Shown here one piece after another: positions 24,917 through 37,310 of a stretch of 64,000 bases of DNA. The number at the start of each line of letters is the position of its first letter. The stretch's first letter is position 1. The stretch comes from Panopea generosa (Eukaryota; Mollusca; Bivalvia; Adapedonta; Hiatellidae). Below the pieces are notes generated by a model that was given only the letters and a program-made list of their open reading frames with translations, had not been told where the DNA came from and did not search any database. The DNA lies in contig CM055897.1 of NCBI GenBank assembly GCA_029582155.1, forward strand, positions 1,078,501 to 1,142,500, given 5' to 3'. A program made the translations under genes and the position numbers.

Positions 24917-25800
24917 CTGAAATTTTAAAATTATCATTAATACATTCCTAACTTAACAAATGTTTTAAAATATATATATAAACAATATAAACACAAAATA
25001 TTAAATACTTTATAAATGAATCGCTTAGGAGTACAGAATGCAACCAAGAAAATAGCATAATAGACTCAAATTTATGAGAATCTGTTCATGAGAATCTTTT
25101 TCGCTTACATGAACCGGATTAAGTTATTTTTAAATAAATGACCGTCATTAATCAAATAAGCAAGAAATAATAACAACACTGGTACACTGGTATTCTTTGC
25201 AAATTAAGGCAAAATGGTATATGTTGAACTATTTTAATTTGATGGACAGTTATGTTTTTTTTACCTTACATTAATATTATCACTGAAAACTTGTTAAGTA
25301 TAACACGAACTGTTGCTGATGATACTTGCTTTTACAGCTTCTAATTTAACATATTTAGTAGATATACTACCGTTATGTCAGGGCAAATCAGTTGTTAGTT
25401 GATTTTAATTTTAAAAAACACTGAAACTATACTTTTTACTTTAAAAAGAAATGTTTTAACTCCGAATTAAATATGTATAAATGGTTGGTTTCATTTAGTA
25501 GTACATCATAAACATATAAGAGTGACGTTTAGTCATGATGGGAACATATAATAGATACTTTTATGCAAAAAATCAAATATACTCGAAATCGGCAAGCACC
25601 AAACCAAAATTATATATCATTTGAATATGCATTAGTCAGTTTCAATCGTCTTTGCTAATTGTTCTTAGTATGAAAATATAAGATAGAAAAAAACACAACA
25701 CGAACTATATAGACTAGTTACCGGTTTGACGCGTTCATTTTCTATTTATAAGTTGTATGCTGAAATCAGATGGTTACCTCTTTTAAAGAAGAGGAAAATA
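24917..25800. other. Non-coding intronic stretch
   Basis: Plain AT-rich intron; nothing more to report. Confidence 0.45.
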
Positions 25801-26045
25801 TCAGAAATGTATTATTGCAAATAAATAAAACTGGATTATTTATTTTCTCTTTTTCAGAAACAATAGGAGTAAAAATATCGCATAACTTATTATTCCCAAT
25901 TTTTTTAATACAAGAACGCAACTATTTGCAAATATTACAAATATTGCAAATTCGTTTACTTCGTCATGTGGTTCTATCTGGAATGCACTCCCCAAGTGCA
26001 TTCGTAACTCAGAAACTATCCGTTTTTATAAAACTCATATAACAA
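25800..26045 (+). pseudogene. LINE ORF2 extreme C-terminus, fragment
   Basis: Frame-shifted reading near 25930-26040 gives SIWNALPKCIRNSETIRFYKTHI. This matches the 'WN.LP..IR.......FK..L' terminus seen after the RT in L2/CR1/Jockey-type LINEs. The preceding 25770-25950 is too decayed to classify. Confidence 0.5.
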
Positions 26046-26508
26046 GCATGTCTATATATCTAAACCACAATTAGGGAATGTTGCTAGACCCTTACCATGT
26101 GTTATTTAATAGCAATACAATATGATTGAATCGAAACAAGTCAAATACAGGGCTGTTTTAAACTGAGATTAAATCAGTACATCATTTTAGACAGAATACC
26201 AATATTTTATTCTTTTTTATTGAACATTATCTTGTATTGAGACACTGTTAAAATGTAGAAACCATTTATGTTCATTTGTAAGTTTTTAGAATTAATGCTT
26301 CGGATTTATTGCCAGTGAAATCCTGCATTAGTTGGCTTCCCAGTTGGTTATCTGTGATGTTGATGGGGCATTTACTTGCTTCTTCAGCCAGTTTGGCACT
26401 TACTGGTGTTGCCACATTCATTTCAATAAGCAACTTAATAAAGACGATGATGTCAACATAATGAGTGAGATGTCGACTTAATAAAGTGGTTCTCTATCAG
26501 GCTGGTAG

Positions 26509-27767
26509 AACCATGCCACAATATGACAAGGAGAAGTAATATTTTGTTACTTATGTCTAGTCACTTTACCAATGGCAGACTTACTCTTTGTACCCGTTCA
26601 GAACCATGCCGCAATATGACAAGTAGAAGTGATCTTTTGTTATTTATGTCTAATCACATTACCAATGGTAGACCTACCCTGTGTACCCGATCAGAACCAT
26701 GCCACAAAATAACAAGGAGAAGTGATCGTTTGTTATTTATGTCTAATCACATAACCAAAGGCAGACTTACTCCGTGTAACCGTTCAGAACCATGCCATAG
26801 TAAGACAAGGAGAAGTGACCGTTTGTTATTTATGTCTAATCACATAACCAATGGCAGACCTACTCCGTGTACCCGCTCAGAACCATGCCACAGTAAAACA
26901 AGGAAAAGTGATCGTTTGATATTTATGTCTAACCACATGACCAATGGCAGACCTACTCTATGTAACCGTTCAGAACAATGCCGCTACATGACAATGAGAA
27001 GTGATCGGTTATTTTCTATGTCTAACCATACGACCTATAGCAGACCTACTCTGTATACCCGTTCAGAATCATGCCGGCATATGACAAGAAGAAGTAGTCG
27101 TTTGTTATTTATGTCTAACCACATTACTTATGGCAGACCTACTCAGTGTACCAGTTCATAATCATGCCGCAATATGACGAGGAGAAGTGACCGTTTAACT
27201 ATGTTATTTATGTCTTACCACATTATCAATGGTATATCTACTCTGTGTACCCGTTCAAACCATGCCACCATATGACAAGGAGAAGTGATCGTTTGTTATT
27301 TATGTGTAACCACATTACCAATGGCAGACCTACGCTGTGTACCCGTTCAGAACCATGCCATCATATGACAAGGAGAAATGATCGTTTGTGATTTATGTTT
27401 AACCAAAATACCAATGGCGGACCTACTCTGTGTATCCTTTTAAAAACATTCCACAATATATGACGAGGAGAAGTGATCGTTTGTTATTTATGTCTAACCA
27501 CATTACCAATGGCAGACCTACTCTGTGTACCAGTTAAGAATCATGCCACCATATGATGAAGAGAGGTGATCGTTTGTTATTAATGTCTAACCACATTACC
27601 AATGGTAGACCTACTCTGTGTACCCGTTTAGAACCATGCCGCCATATGACAACGAGAATTTATCGTTTGTCATTTATGTCAAACCACATTACCAATGGCA
27701 GACCTACGCTGTGTACCCGTTCAGAACTCTGCCACCATATGACAATGAGAAGTGGTCGTAGGTTATT
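26509..27767 (+). repeat. 93-bp satellite array, block 1 (~13 units)
   Basis: The unit contains AGAACCATGCC, ATGACAAGGAGAAGTGATCG, TTTGTTATTTATGTCTAACC and ACCAATGGCAGACCTACT. The anchor GGCAGAC recurs about every 93 bp from 26574 to 27699. Because 93 = 3 x 31, the plus strand reads as 31-residue repeats over hundreds of bases (26523-27161, 27553-27795). The minus strand is also partly open. Units differ from each other by several percent. There is no start context, splice signal or known domain, so I treat the frames as by-products of the period. Confidence 0.95.
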
Positions 27768-28830
27768 TATTTTCGGAAGGCTTTTGATCTCGTAAGTCAT
27801 TCTATTTTACTAGCAAAACTAAAGTGTTATAAATGTAGTGATTGTTTTTTACCTTACAAACAGAGGTTAAGTTGTGTCTATAATTTCAGCAACTTCAAAA
27901 ACCAATTGTATAACATCAGGGGTACCACAGGGTTCTATTGTAGATCCATTGTTATTTTTACTTTTTATAAATGATTTACCATTGTTTATAAATAACGTTT
28001 CAACAACTCACTTATATGCAAATGACACAACGTTATATGACAAACAAACAACTATAGATATTTTAAAAGGTAACTTGCAAACTTTAATTAATTGTCTTAA
28101 TATGTGGTGCATTTAAAATGATATGGTATTGAATACTGACAAAACAAAAGTAATGTTAATCACCTCTCGTCAGAAACGACAGCTTTTAAATCAAATCAAT
28201 TTACAATTACGCACAACAGTACAGAATTAACTTCAACCAAAGGCGATAAAATCCTTGGAATATTTATTAACGATTGCATGCTATGGAATAAACATTTACA
28301 ATCTCTCTCAAAAAAAATCATCATACATCTGGTTATTATCAAAGGTAAAAGATTAACTTTCCATCAACTATAGAACGTTATATTATGAAGCATACATACA
28401 ACCACATTTCAATTATTGTTGTACAGTTTAGGGAAATACTTCAAATAAAAATATAAATAAGTTAATTAAACTGCAGAGGCGAGCATGTAAATGTATTTTA
28501 GGAAATGAATATGAAAGTCTTTATATTTCATTCGAAAGACTGAATACTTTATCTATCGATCAAACTCTTTTTCTACAAACAGCAAAACTCATGTACAGTA
28601 AATGGTACAGCTCCGCCAAATTTATGTGAACTATTCAACTTCGGTGAGTCAATCAATAATACAGCCATCATGTTGCATTCTCGCTCAAATAAAAATGTCT
28701 TTATTCCAAAACCTAGAATAGAACTGTTTAAAAGGTAGTCTTTCGTATTCGGTTGCAATTATTTTGAATAGTATTCCACTTAGTATAAGAAACGCGTGTT
28801 CGTTAAGTAATTGTTTGTTTTGGATAAAAG
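27768..28830 (+). pseudogene. LINE ORF2 (reverse transcriptase palm to C-terminus), broken
   Basis: Motif A FRKAFDLVSHSILLAKL at 27768-27822, motif B SGVPQGSIVDPLLFLLF at about 27916-27966, and motif C reading LYANDTTL at about 28014-28037, where Asp of the YADD box has become Asn. A stop precedes DMVLNTDKTKVM. The thumb LQRRACKCILGNEYES and the end NSIPLSIRNACSLSNCLF (about 28768-28820) follow with several frame changes. Dead copy of L2/CR1-like type. Confidence 0.88.
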
Positions 28831-29331
28831 GAAATTTAAATTAGAAATACATGTACCTCCAACAGCCATATGCTTAATAAATACCATACCGTTATTAGTT
28901 TTTGTAAAAAACAAATTATTTTTGTTTTGTTTCTATCGCTTTCATTATTGTTGTGATGTTTTCCTCTATTTTATTAAATTTACATGTACAATTGCATGTG
29001 TATCTAAATTGAAATATGTTCGTTATACGGATATAAAAAGCGAGAGTGTGTGTATGTGTATGTGTATGCATGCGCGTAAATAAGAGTTGTAACCAGGAGC
29101 TTAGTGTGAGAATTTTGTTAATCTATAATGTGTGATATTTGCAGCAGATGAATGAAAGTGATTGTCTACCTTTTTGAAAATGTATATGTACTTGTTTGTT
29201 TATACGAGGGCCTCAAGGAAGATTGGTTTACCAATTAAGTTACCCTCTTTAAATAAAGAAATGACTTATATACCTACCTACCTACCTACCTACCTACCTA
29301 CCTACCTACTTACTTACTTACTTACTTATAC
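27768..29331 (+). mobile_element. 5'-truncated LINE inserted in the 93-bp satellite
   Basis: Satellite sequence stops at GTTATTTATT and resumes at CTAATCTGTTTACCAGTTCA after the element. The LINE starts in RT motif A (FRKAFDLVSHS) and ends with a conserved 3' end (CGAGGGCCTCAAGGAAGATT...CTCTTTAAATAAAG) followed by a CTAC/CTTA microsatellite tail (about 29270-29331). About 30 bp of satellite unit seem to be missing at the junction. No clear target duplication. Confidence 0.9.
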
Positions 29332-29334
29332 CTA

Positions 29335-30128
29335 ATCTGTTTACCAGTTCAGACCATGACGCCATATTACAAGGAGAAGTGATCGTTTGTTATTTATGTC
29401 TTACCACATTACCAATGGCAGACCTACTCTGTGTATCCGTTCAGAATCATGCCGCATTATGACAAGGATAATTGATTGTTGGTTATTTATGTATAACCAC
29501 ATTACCAATGGCAGACCTACTCTGTGTACCCATTCAGAACCATGCCGCCATATGACAAGGAGAAGTGATATTTTGTTATTTATGTCTTACCACATTACCA
29601 ATGGCAGACCTACTCTGTGTACCCGTTCAGAACCATGCCGCCATATAACAAGGAGAAGTGATATTTCGTTATTTATGTCTAACCACATTACCAATGGCAG
29701 ACCTACTCTATGTACCCGTTCAGAACCATGCCGCCATATGAAAATGAGAAGTGATATTTTGTTATTTTTGTACAACCGTTTGTTATTTATGTCTAACCAC
29801 ATTATCAATGGCAGACCTACTCTGTGTACCCGTTTAGAATCATGCCGCATTATGACAAGGAGAAGTGATTGTTGGTTATTTTTTGTCTAACGACACTATC
29901 AATGGCAGACCTACGCTGTGTACCCGTTCAGAAAAATTACACAATATGACAAGGAGAAGTGATCCTTTGTTGTTTATGTCTAACACAATTACCAATGACA
30001 GACCTACTCTGTGTACCTGTTCAGAACCATGCCGCTATATGACAAGGAGAAGTGATCGTTTGTTATTTATGTCTTACAACATCATTAACGGCAGACCTAC
30101 TTTGTGTAACCGTTCAGAATCATGCCCC
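29335..30128 (+). repeat. 93-bp satellite array, block 2 (~8 units)
   Basis: Continuation of block 1 after the LINE, with the same unit in the same orientation. The anchor GGCAGAC lies near 29415, 29508, 29601, 29694, 29811, 29904, 29997 and 30090. One interval is 117 bp because of a ~24-bp insertion that partly duplicates TTGTTATTT. It ends at ATCATGCC near 30126. Confidence 0.95.
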
Positions 30129-30501
30129 AATTCAAATATCTTATAACAAAATGAGATGAAAAACAACGGTAATTAAATAAAGCACAGCTTTTCACAGGTC
30201 AGCTACCTGAAGCTTTAATTTGAGATAGGCAGACAATAACTCATAGTGATATATCGAGAGAGCTGGGTCCGTTCTACAGACAGAATTACCCAAGTATGTA
30301 TACTTCTCAATTTCTTTATTAGTCTATGTTTAAGAAAAGGACTTGACTCTTTTAAAAGACTCAAATGCATCACATTGCGTGTATTCATGGTTACATATAA
30401 CAAAAAGTGTTACAAGTATTTCTTCATTTTTTATCGTTTTGATAGAAGAAATGAAACAAAATTTATGGTGTTTAAGTGATTTTAATCATGTTTTTAAACC
30501 T

Positions 30502-30716
30502 GGGGGCGAGTGGTCCAGTGGCAGAGCATTGAATCAAGGACCGGATGGTCGTAGATTCGATTCTCTCTCAAGGCTATATAAAGTGTCTTTGAGCAAGACA
30601 CTATATTCGCATACGCTTAGTACTGGTTCTACTCAAGAAGACTTCGGGTGTGACTTGTATGCGTTGCAATGACTTGTTTCGCAATCTAAGTAAAATAAAT
30701 AAGTTTAAACTAAACT
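30502..30716 (+). repeat. tRNA-derived SINE, full-length-like
   Basis: tRNA-like head with A box TGGTCCAGTGGCAGAGC and B box AGATTCGATTC. The body contains GTGTCTTTGAGCAAGACACT and TAGTACTGGTTCTACTCA. The end is CTTGTTTCGCAATCTAAGTA and then AAGTTTAAAC. The same architecture occurs at 43991-44212 (+), 38765-38966 (-) and 45805-45976 (-). Confidence 0.85.
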
Positions 30717-32477
30717 AGGAGGACGCAACAATTGTTATGGATAAATATGAATAATATATGAAAGGGTAACTTTGAAATTTCATTTTACTTTATTTCTGAA
30801 AATAACATACAAGTAAATACAAAAAACAAATACGAAAGTAAGTGTGCAAACATTTAATATTGTTGATATTCTAGAAAGGGGCATAACTCTGGGTAATAGA
30901 TGACAAGCATCATATTTTAAATATTTGCGATCATGCATGACATAAGATGTAACAAATATTCTTTTTCATTCTGTTGTTTCGGTATAATAGAAGACCAATG
31001 ATTATCAAATAGTATTTTCTATTCTATCTTGACTAATTTGAAAATAACTGCTAACAATTTCGTGTTTATGCAGTTTCAGTTTGTAATATTTGAAAGTTAT
31101 CATATGTGTAAATATTGAATTGATTTATGAGCGGGGGTTAAAATCGAAGTTGACATTATCATGTGTCATTTTGAATAGGAAGTCTTAGATAAGTATACTT
31201 AAAGTCTACTATTTTGCATGGGTATAGTTATACATGTACGTTCAAATGTTTTAAGATTGATTTTGTATGTCATCAGGAGTAAAAGTCTATTTCAACATTA
31301 CCGTGTGATCTATTCAAAAATGTATTTATAGTTCACTTGATTTATATTGTAGAACTTTATTGTCTTTCACTAATCGCTTCTGTGCGCAATCCTTTATAAG
31401 TTGATATCGTGATATGTATTGCTTTTCAAATTGAAAGGTTTCTTATGCAGGAACGTGGGTAATGCATGTCGTTGCAAACGTGCTGTCAAGTAAGCACTTT
31501 TTGTGAAATTAATATATAAGCATTTTACGTAGTTTTAACCCTATTTATTTGCACAGATTGTGAAGCAAATTCTTGCAACTTTTACAAATCACGTTTGATT
31601 GCTTTCTAATAGAACAAGTACTAAGCTTTGGCACATAAAGAAGCTCGACCCCACGACCCTCAGATCTCAAATTCAATTATCTATCATTAGACTATGTGCT
31701 GTTGTTATCAGTCACAAAGACTTAGGATCCGCCATTGCAGAGTGCTGTAAAGCACAGTTGTAGAACGACCATTTGTCTCTCGCCGCTGAGGGGTTTTTTT
31801 TTGTGGAAAGACTTGGATTCTAATCAAATTTATTCTGAGGTCGTCCTCAACCAATAAAACTGGATAGGCCATTTATAAAATACCGTGTGTTTAAAATGGT
31901 GTTTATACCAGCCAAAAACAAATAATAACACAAGTTCTGGAGTACAACTAATTACGAAGTACAGCTTCTTAACACGTAGTCTTTTCAAATTTCTCGCAAA
32001 ACGTTTATGTTTATGTCACACGACCAGCAGTTATTTTTTTGTGTTCCATGGTGTTTTTAATTTGCACTTCAATTTGCTTGTATGATCTTTGTAATGTAAA
32101 TCAATATCTGAATTAACTCTATTTATAAATGTTACATATGACTGCATACATTGATAGCACGTAATGTTGCCACATGTTTTATTATGATATTATGTTCCAT
32201 GTATTGCTAAATTACTGTGTAAAGACGTTATATTTATAAATAGTTTTTTTTTATCTTTATACAAGCTTTAATATAAACATGAGTGTTCTTAAATCTTCTA
32301 AAGTAATTAATATTGTTCTACGATGTGCTTGACTTTTACAGATATTTTCCAGAACATCACATTGTATTATATAAATAAAATATTTGTTTACTATGATAGT
32401 TTATTGTGAGATATATTATTGTGTTCATCTATGATTCGTGTAAGTATTCAATGAGATGATATATACTCCTTTACTTC
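30717..32477. other. Non-coding intronic stretch
   Basis: Apart from the possible SINE pieces at 31.6-31.9 kb nothing is supported. Confidence 0.45.
31625..31865. repeat. Possible decayed SINE pieces
   Basis: 31640-31700 reads like an inverted tRNA-type arm (CGACCCCACGACCCTCAGAT). 31770-31862 has ATTCTGAGGTCGTCCTCAAC-CAATAAAACTGGA, resembling ATTCTGATGTCTTCCTCCAC-CAGTAAATCTTGA at about 21033-21065. Classification is uncertain. Confidence 0.35.
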
Positions 32478-32590
32478 AATTCACTCCAGTCCACTCCACT
32501 CCATTCCGATCCACTCCACTCCACTCAACTCCGATCCACTCCACTCCACTTCACTTTACTTTCCTTCACTTCATTTTACTTTACTTTAAA
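32478..32590. repeat. (CCACT)n pentanucleotide repeat grading into (ACTTT)n
   Basis: CACTCCACTCC units with point variants give way to TTCACTTTACTTT units. This gradient suggests stepwise mutation of one pentamer array. Confidence 0.9.
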
Positions 32591-32775
32591 CTCATCATTT
32601 TATTGGAACACCTGGACATAAGTAAAATTTCGGAACATAAAAACATATAAAATCAAATTTTCTAACTATAACTAAACATATGTGTTTAACCGTTTTAGAA
32701 AATTATTGAGTGGGAAATTTGAAAAAAGAAACATTCCATTTTATTATGACATCGATCATCAACGTTAATTTGTTT

Positions 32776-33768
32776 GTATTTAGTTTAGGCGCCCTTGTGT
32801 CTTGATTATTTCGTTACCTGAATACTACCTTGTGATACAACGTAAAGGTGGTTGTATTAAGTTTAGGCGTCCTTGTGTCTTGATTATATCGTTACCAGAT
32901 ACTAGCTTGTGATACAACGTAACTGTGGTTGTATTAAGTTTAGGCGTCCTTGTGTCTTGATTATTTCATTACCGGAATACTAGCTTGTGATACAACGTAA
33001 CTGTGGTTGTATTTAGTTTATGCGCCCTTGTGTCTTGATTATTTCGTTACCGGAATATTAGCTTGTGATACAACGTAACTGTGGTTGTATTTAGTTTAGG
33101 CGTCCTTGTGTCTTGATTATTTCGTTACCGGGTACTAGCTTGTGATACAACGTAACTGTGGTTGTATTTAGTTTAGGCGTCCTTGTATCTTGATTATTTC
33201 ATAACCGGAATACTATCTTGTAAACCAACGGAAATGTGGTTGTATTTAGTTTAGGCGCCCTTGTGTCTTGATTATTTCGTTACCGGGTACTAGCTCGTGA
33301 TACAACGTAAATGTGGTTGTATTTAGTTTAGGCGTCCTTGTGTCTTGATTATTTAGTTACCGGAAAACTAACTTGTGATACAACGTAACTGTGTTGTATT
33401 TAGTTTAGGCGCCCTTGTGTCTTGATTATCTCGTTACCGGAGAACTAGCTTGTAATACAACGTAACTGTGGTTGTATTTAGTTTAGGCGTCCTTGTGTCT
33501 TGATTATCTCGTTACCGGGTACTAGCTTGTGATACAACGTAACTGTTGTTGTATTTAGTTTAGGCGTTCTTGTATCTTGATTATCTCGTTACCGGTACTA
33601 GCTTGTGATACAACGTAACTGTGGTTGTATTTAGTTTAGGCGTCCTTGTGTCTTGATTATCTCGTTACCGGATACTAACTTGTGATACAACGTAAATGTG
33701 GTTGTATTTAGTTTAGGCGTCCTTGTGTCTTGATTATCTTGTTACCGGAATACTAGCTTGTGATACAA
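32776..33768 (+). repeat. 77-bp minisatellite, ~13 copies
   Basis: The unit contains TTTAGGCGTCCTTGTGTCTT, GATTATTTCGTTACCGG, TACTAGCTTGTGATACAACG and TAACTGTGGTTGTATT. The anchor CCTTGTGTCTTG recurs every 76-78 bp from about 32790 to 33720. Each unit holds an inverted repeat (ATACAAC...GTTGTAT around ~9 bp), so every repeat can form a small hairpin. Confidence 0.97.
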
Positions 33769-35578
33769 GTATTTATATTTAGTAAATAACAACGATAATC
33801 TATCCTACTCTTTCTGCATTGCAAACACAAACAGATAGACTGATTTGTTAACTTATTGCATTAAGATATTGTTGGTAGTGTTTAAGCATACTTTCGTCAA
33901 AATGTAGGTCTTATTCTTATTCGGTTCGAATCTGATAGAAACTCATTATAAAAACAAACATAGTTTTGTCTTTGTCGTGCATATTAGTCTTTTCTCTTAG
34001 ACAAAAAGTGTATGTGAACAAACAAAGATTCCATAAGCTTATCTAAGAATGTTTTCCTGGGGAACGGTTGATTTCTATAATATATGTTAGCAAACCTGAT
34101 ATAAGATAAGGTGAGTATCAGTAAATCAAATAACGATGCTTAGATGAAACTCGAAATCCCCATATGATAAATATTGCGGTATCATGTGATCAATGAGTAT
34201 AGGCTGTAGACTTTCGATGATTTTTGACAGAAAATGTTTTTGTCTATGACAAAATTAGATTTTTTTCAAAAGCAATAGTATGGACTTTGTATGACATTAA
34301 CAATATTAAAATTAAATAAAACAAATACGAATCATTTTACTTTATACAATTTAAGCATGAAATAAACATACCAAGCCTTTACTTTTTATTCGTTTTACAA
34401 ACCCTTTGCTCAAAAAGCCAATTTCAAAAAGAAAATCAAACTTTTAATACAAACTCACAGTTTGTATAATACGTTATTATTTTTGACCGATTGTGACCAC
34501 GTGTGTGTGTATCAATTTCTAGTGTTATCAACAGAAATCATTTGACAAAATCATATTTTGCCGCCTTTCTCTCGTGATATTTACATAAAACCGAACTGAA
34601 ACCTTTGATAGACTCAGTTAAGATCAGTTATCTGTGAACAATGATGGCGACAGTGTAATTTGCAGGCAATTCACGTTCGATCTGTGCCGATGTGATTTTT
34701 ACGTCACATATATTTGAATCACAACGGCATTCGCGCTTCTAACAAATTATTTACTGGATTAATATGAACCAATCATTAAACAACAATAACTTCGAAAAAC
34801 TTCCCATTTATAATCTTTGATTAATGATGCAGCGGCCTTTTACAGAAAACATATTTTAAATTTGTATTTTGAGACGTGTGCGGTTTTATTTCTAATAGAA
34901 TATAATTTTTACGGACAAATTGCGGACGTATTATTACGAGTCTGGGACATTTATAAATTGTCTTCAGAATTTAAATGCAAATATATGCCTACATGGCACA
35001 TGGATAAGAAAATAAGTTTAAATAAGAGAAAAACAAAACATATCGTTAAACGGTTTCACACTTTTTTTCCAGTCTAAAAGAGATACATGAACCACTATTA
35101 CTGCAGTATGTACTTTAAGTGGTGAACACAGTATACTAAAATAAAAAATATTCATCAAAACAAATATTAAGAAACACTTTTTTTGATGAGTGCTACTAGA
35201 TTTCAAATATAGTTGCTAAAACCTTAATTTGTTAGAACTGACACTACACGTTCATCTGATATATGAATAATATTCGTGCAATTTTACTACATCTCCCGAG
35301 TTGAATATAATTACATTTACAATAAAATAATATAATCTACATCTGCGATAACAGATGTTATTATTCCACGACTGATCCACATTTTCTTCCGTCAATATTA
35401 GTATTGATTGAGTAAAAGTGTTGGAGTTTTTTTTTTCAAATTTCATGATAATTCAATCGGAAGGATTAAATATCTGTCAATTAAGAACAAATTAATATAT
35501 AATTGTATAATTTAATTGGTGAATGATAAAAAAACACTACATGAGTAATATAATTCTCCAGATGTTGTTTCTTATTAT
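33769..35578. other. Non-coding intronic stretch
   Basis: Open frames at 34817-35077 (+), 35018-35206 (-) and 35252-35446 (-) have no recognisable features. Confidence 0.45.
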
Positions 35579-35587
35579 TGTTGTTGT

Positions 35588-35684
<97 letters not shown>
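35579..35684 (+). repeat. (TTG)n trinucleotide repeat, ~35 units
   Basis: A nearly pure TTG run with one TTTTG interruption. It gives spurious poly-Cys/poly-Val and poly-Asn/poly-Thr frames on the two strands. Confidence 0.98.
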
Positions 35685-35685
<1 letters not shown>

Positions 35686-36980
35686 TCACTCCTCTTATCA
35701 AGCATTTGAGTTGTCAATTAATCGCCTTACGTATATTAAGAAATAAAAACAGTATATTTTTATAGGGTATAGTGGTGTAAGTAAATTAAAAGGCTCTCTA
35801 AGTACTTACACAGTGTTACAATTTGATATTGCATAGATATATTAAATGTTGTGTAGATATATCAAATTTTGTGTCATTGTAATATATGTTGTGCATATAA
35901 GTAGAGCATCAAATTGCAAATTTTAGTTCAGTATTTTCCTAGCCACTGAATGTTGTTAAAGACGGAATATGAATCAGCTTAACTATTAGTAGTCCATGCT
36001 TGGCTGAATGTACTTTGAAACAAGCCATAAGTCCGCAGTGCCCGTTTTACCACCGCTCCAAGAGATAAATCTTGTTATCCTTATGTTTGCGTTTTGTAGC
36101 GGTCTTATCGTGGTTATTCATTGTGTCGTTCTTACACATTCAATGTTAATGAGTTTTATTCATGGTCATAAAGACGAAAATACGACAAAGCACATCAGAC
36201 TTAGTTATAAGACAGTCAACTAGATCCCAAGGCGCCTCTTTGTAACATCGTGTTATTAAGGGTACACGAATGTAAATTGTAAAACTACAATGCCATAGTT
36301 GTGTTTAAACAAAGATTATATTGGTTAATCATTAGTTTGTTTATTTATTAATTGGTATTTCTTAGATCGAGCCGTGTTCTGTTCGCTATGTATGTATTTC
36401 TTCAGTAACCTTATGCGGAAATTCTGCTTTCTTCTGTTAAAAGCTTCTACTACTGCTATCGGAGAACATAACCCTGACATTTTCTTTATTATTGGAATAT
36501 GTCTATAGTGCTGTAATAGAACCAGGAAAGCAATAGAATCAAGATTTCTAATCATTTAATTCTAGTATCATATTTGCAATAATGCCTGCAATTCCACAAG
36601 CATACGCCTCATGTTTCGTTGATACTTAAATATTACAATTCAATAGATAAAATTACAATCATCCATGCACACCATGTAAACTTTGCTAAATATTCAATTA
36701 CAAATTCATTGGCAGGTGGAGGCTGTTATCACTTGAGAAGATTAATTAGATTTGATAGTTCATAATTCTTACTAGATGAATACTATGGACTCAGTTTAAC
36801 TAGTAATGGACACCGTTCGACACAAAACTGGATGATCCTTCCTTTCCTAACCATAAACCCTATAATGATAATCCACCACGTGTATTCCAGTTATGATAAA
36901 TAAGCAACATGGAAATGTTCCGAGCGATAAAAAAAACAATTCTATGAAATATGAATTCATTTTACAGCATGTTCAGGTCT
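35685..36980. other. Non-coding intronic stretch
   Basis: Open frames at 36008-36223 (+) and 36325-36555 (-) were read and show no family resemblance I can name. Confidence 0.4.
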
Positions 36981-37310
36981 CACTACACAGTTGAATTTTG
37001 TTCTTTGTAATAAAAAAGGTCTAGGCGGCACATAAAAATTCATAATAACTGTAAGGCTGGTCAGCTCGTGTTTTCTTTCAAAGACAGTGCACCCTCAAAA
37101 GCTCATAAATAACTGCAACTGTTAAAATCCTATAAAAGTCTCTTTTTGCAGTATACGTATGCTATGCCAGCTTTTGCTTAACTCATCTGTTGCAAGAAAT
37201 CACACCCATTATGAACCGTTTTGAAAATATTTCTAACGTAATTACATAGGACTATATTTTAAGTGCAATAATATTGCTACCTTGACAGAAATGGGCGCAA
37301 CTGTGTAGCG
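36981..37310 (+). mobile_element. MITE-like dispersed repeat, copy 2
   Basis: Begins CACTACACAGTTGAATTTTG and ends CAACTGTGTAGCG, giving ~12-bp terminal inverted repeats. The interior TCCTATAAAAGTC, GCTATGCCAGCTTTTGCT, GCAAGAAATCA and GAACCGTTTTGAAAATATTTC matches copies 1 and 3. Shortest copy (330 bp), no coding capacity. Confidence 0.8.

Noticed and set aside
32776-33768. CRISPR-like array
   Set aside because: Units are contiguous 77-bp tandem copies with no unique spacers, in a eukaryotic genome.
35481-35765. Poly-Cys/Val and poly-Asn/Thr reading frames
   Set aside because: Pure product of the TTG microsatellite.
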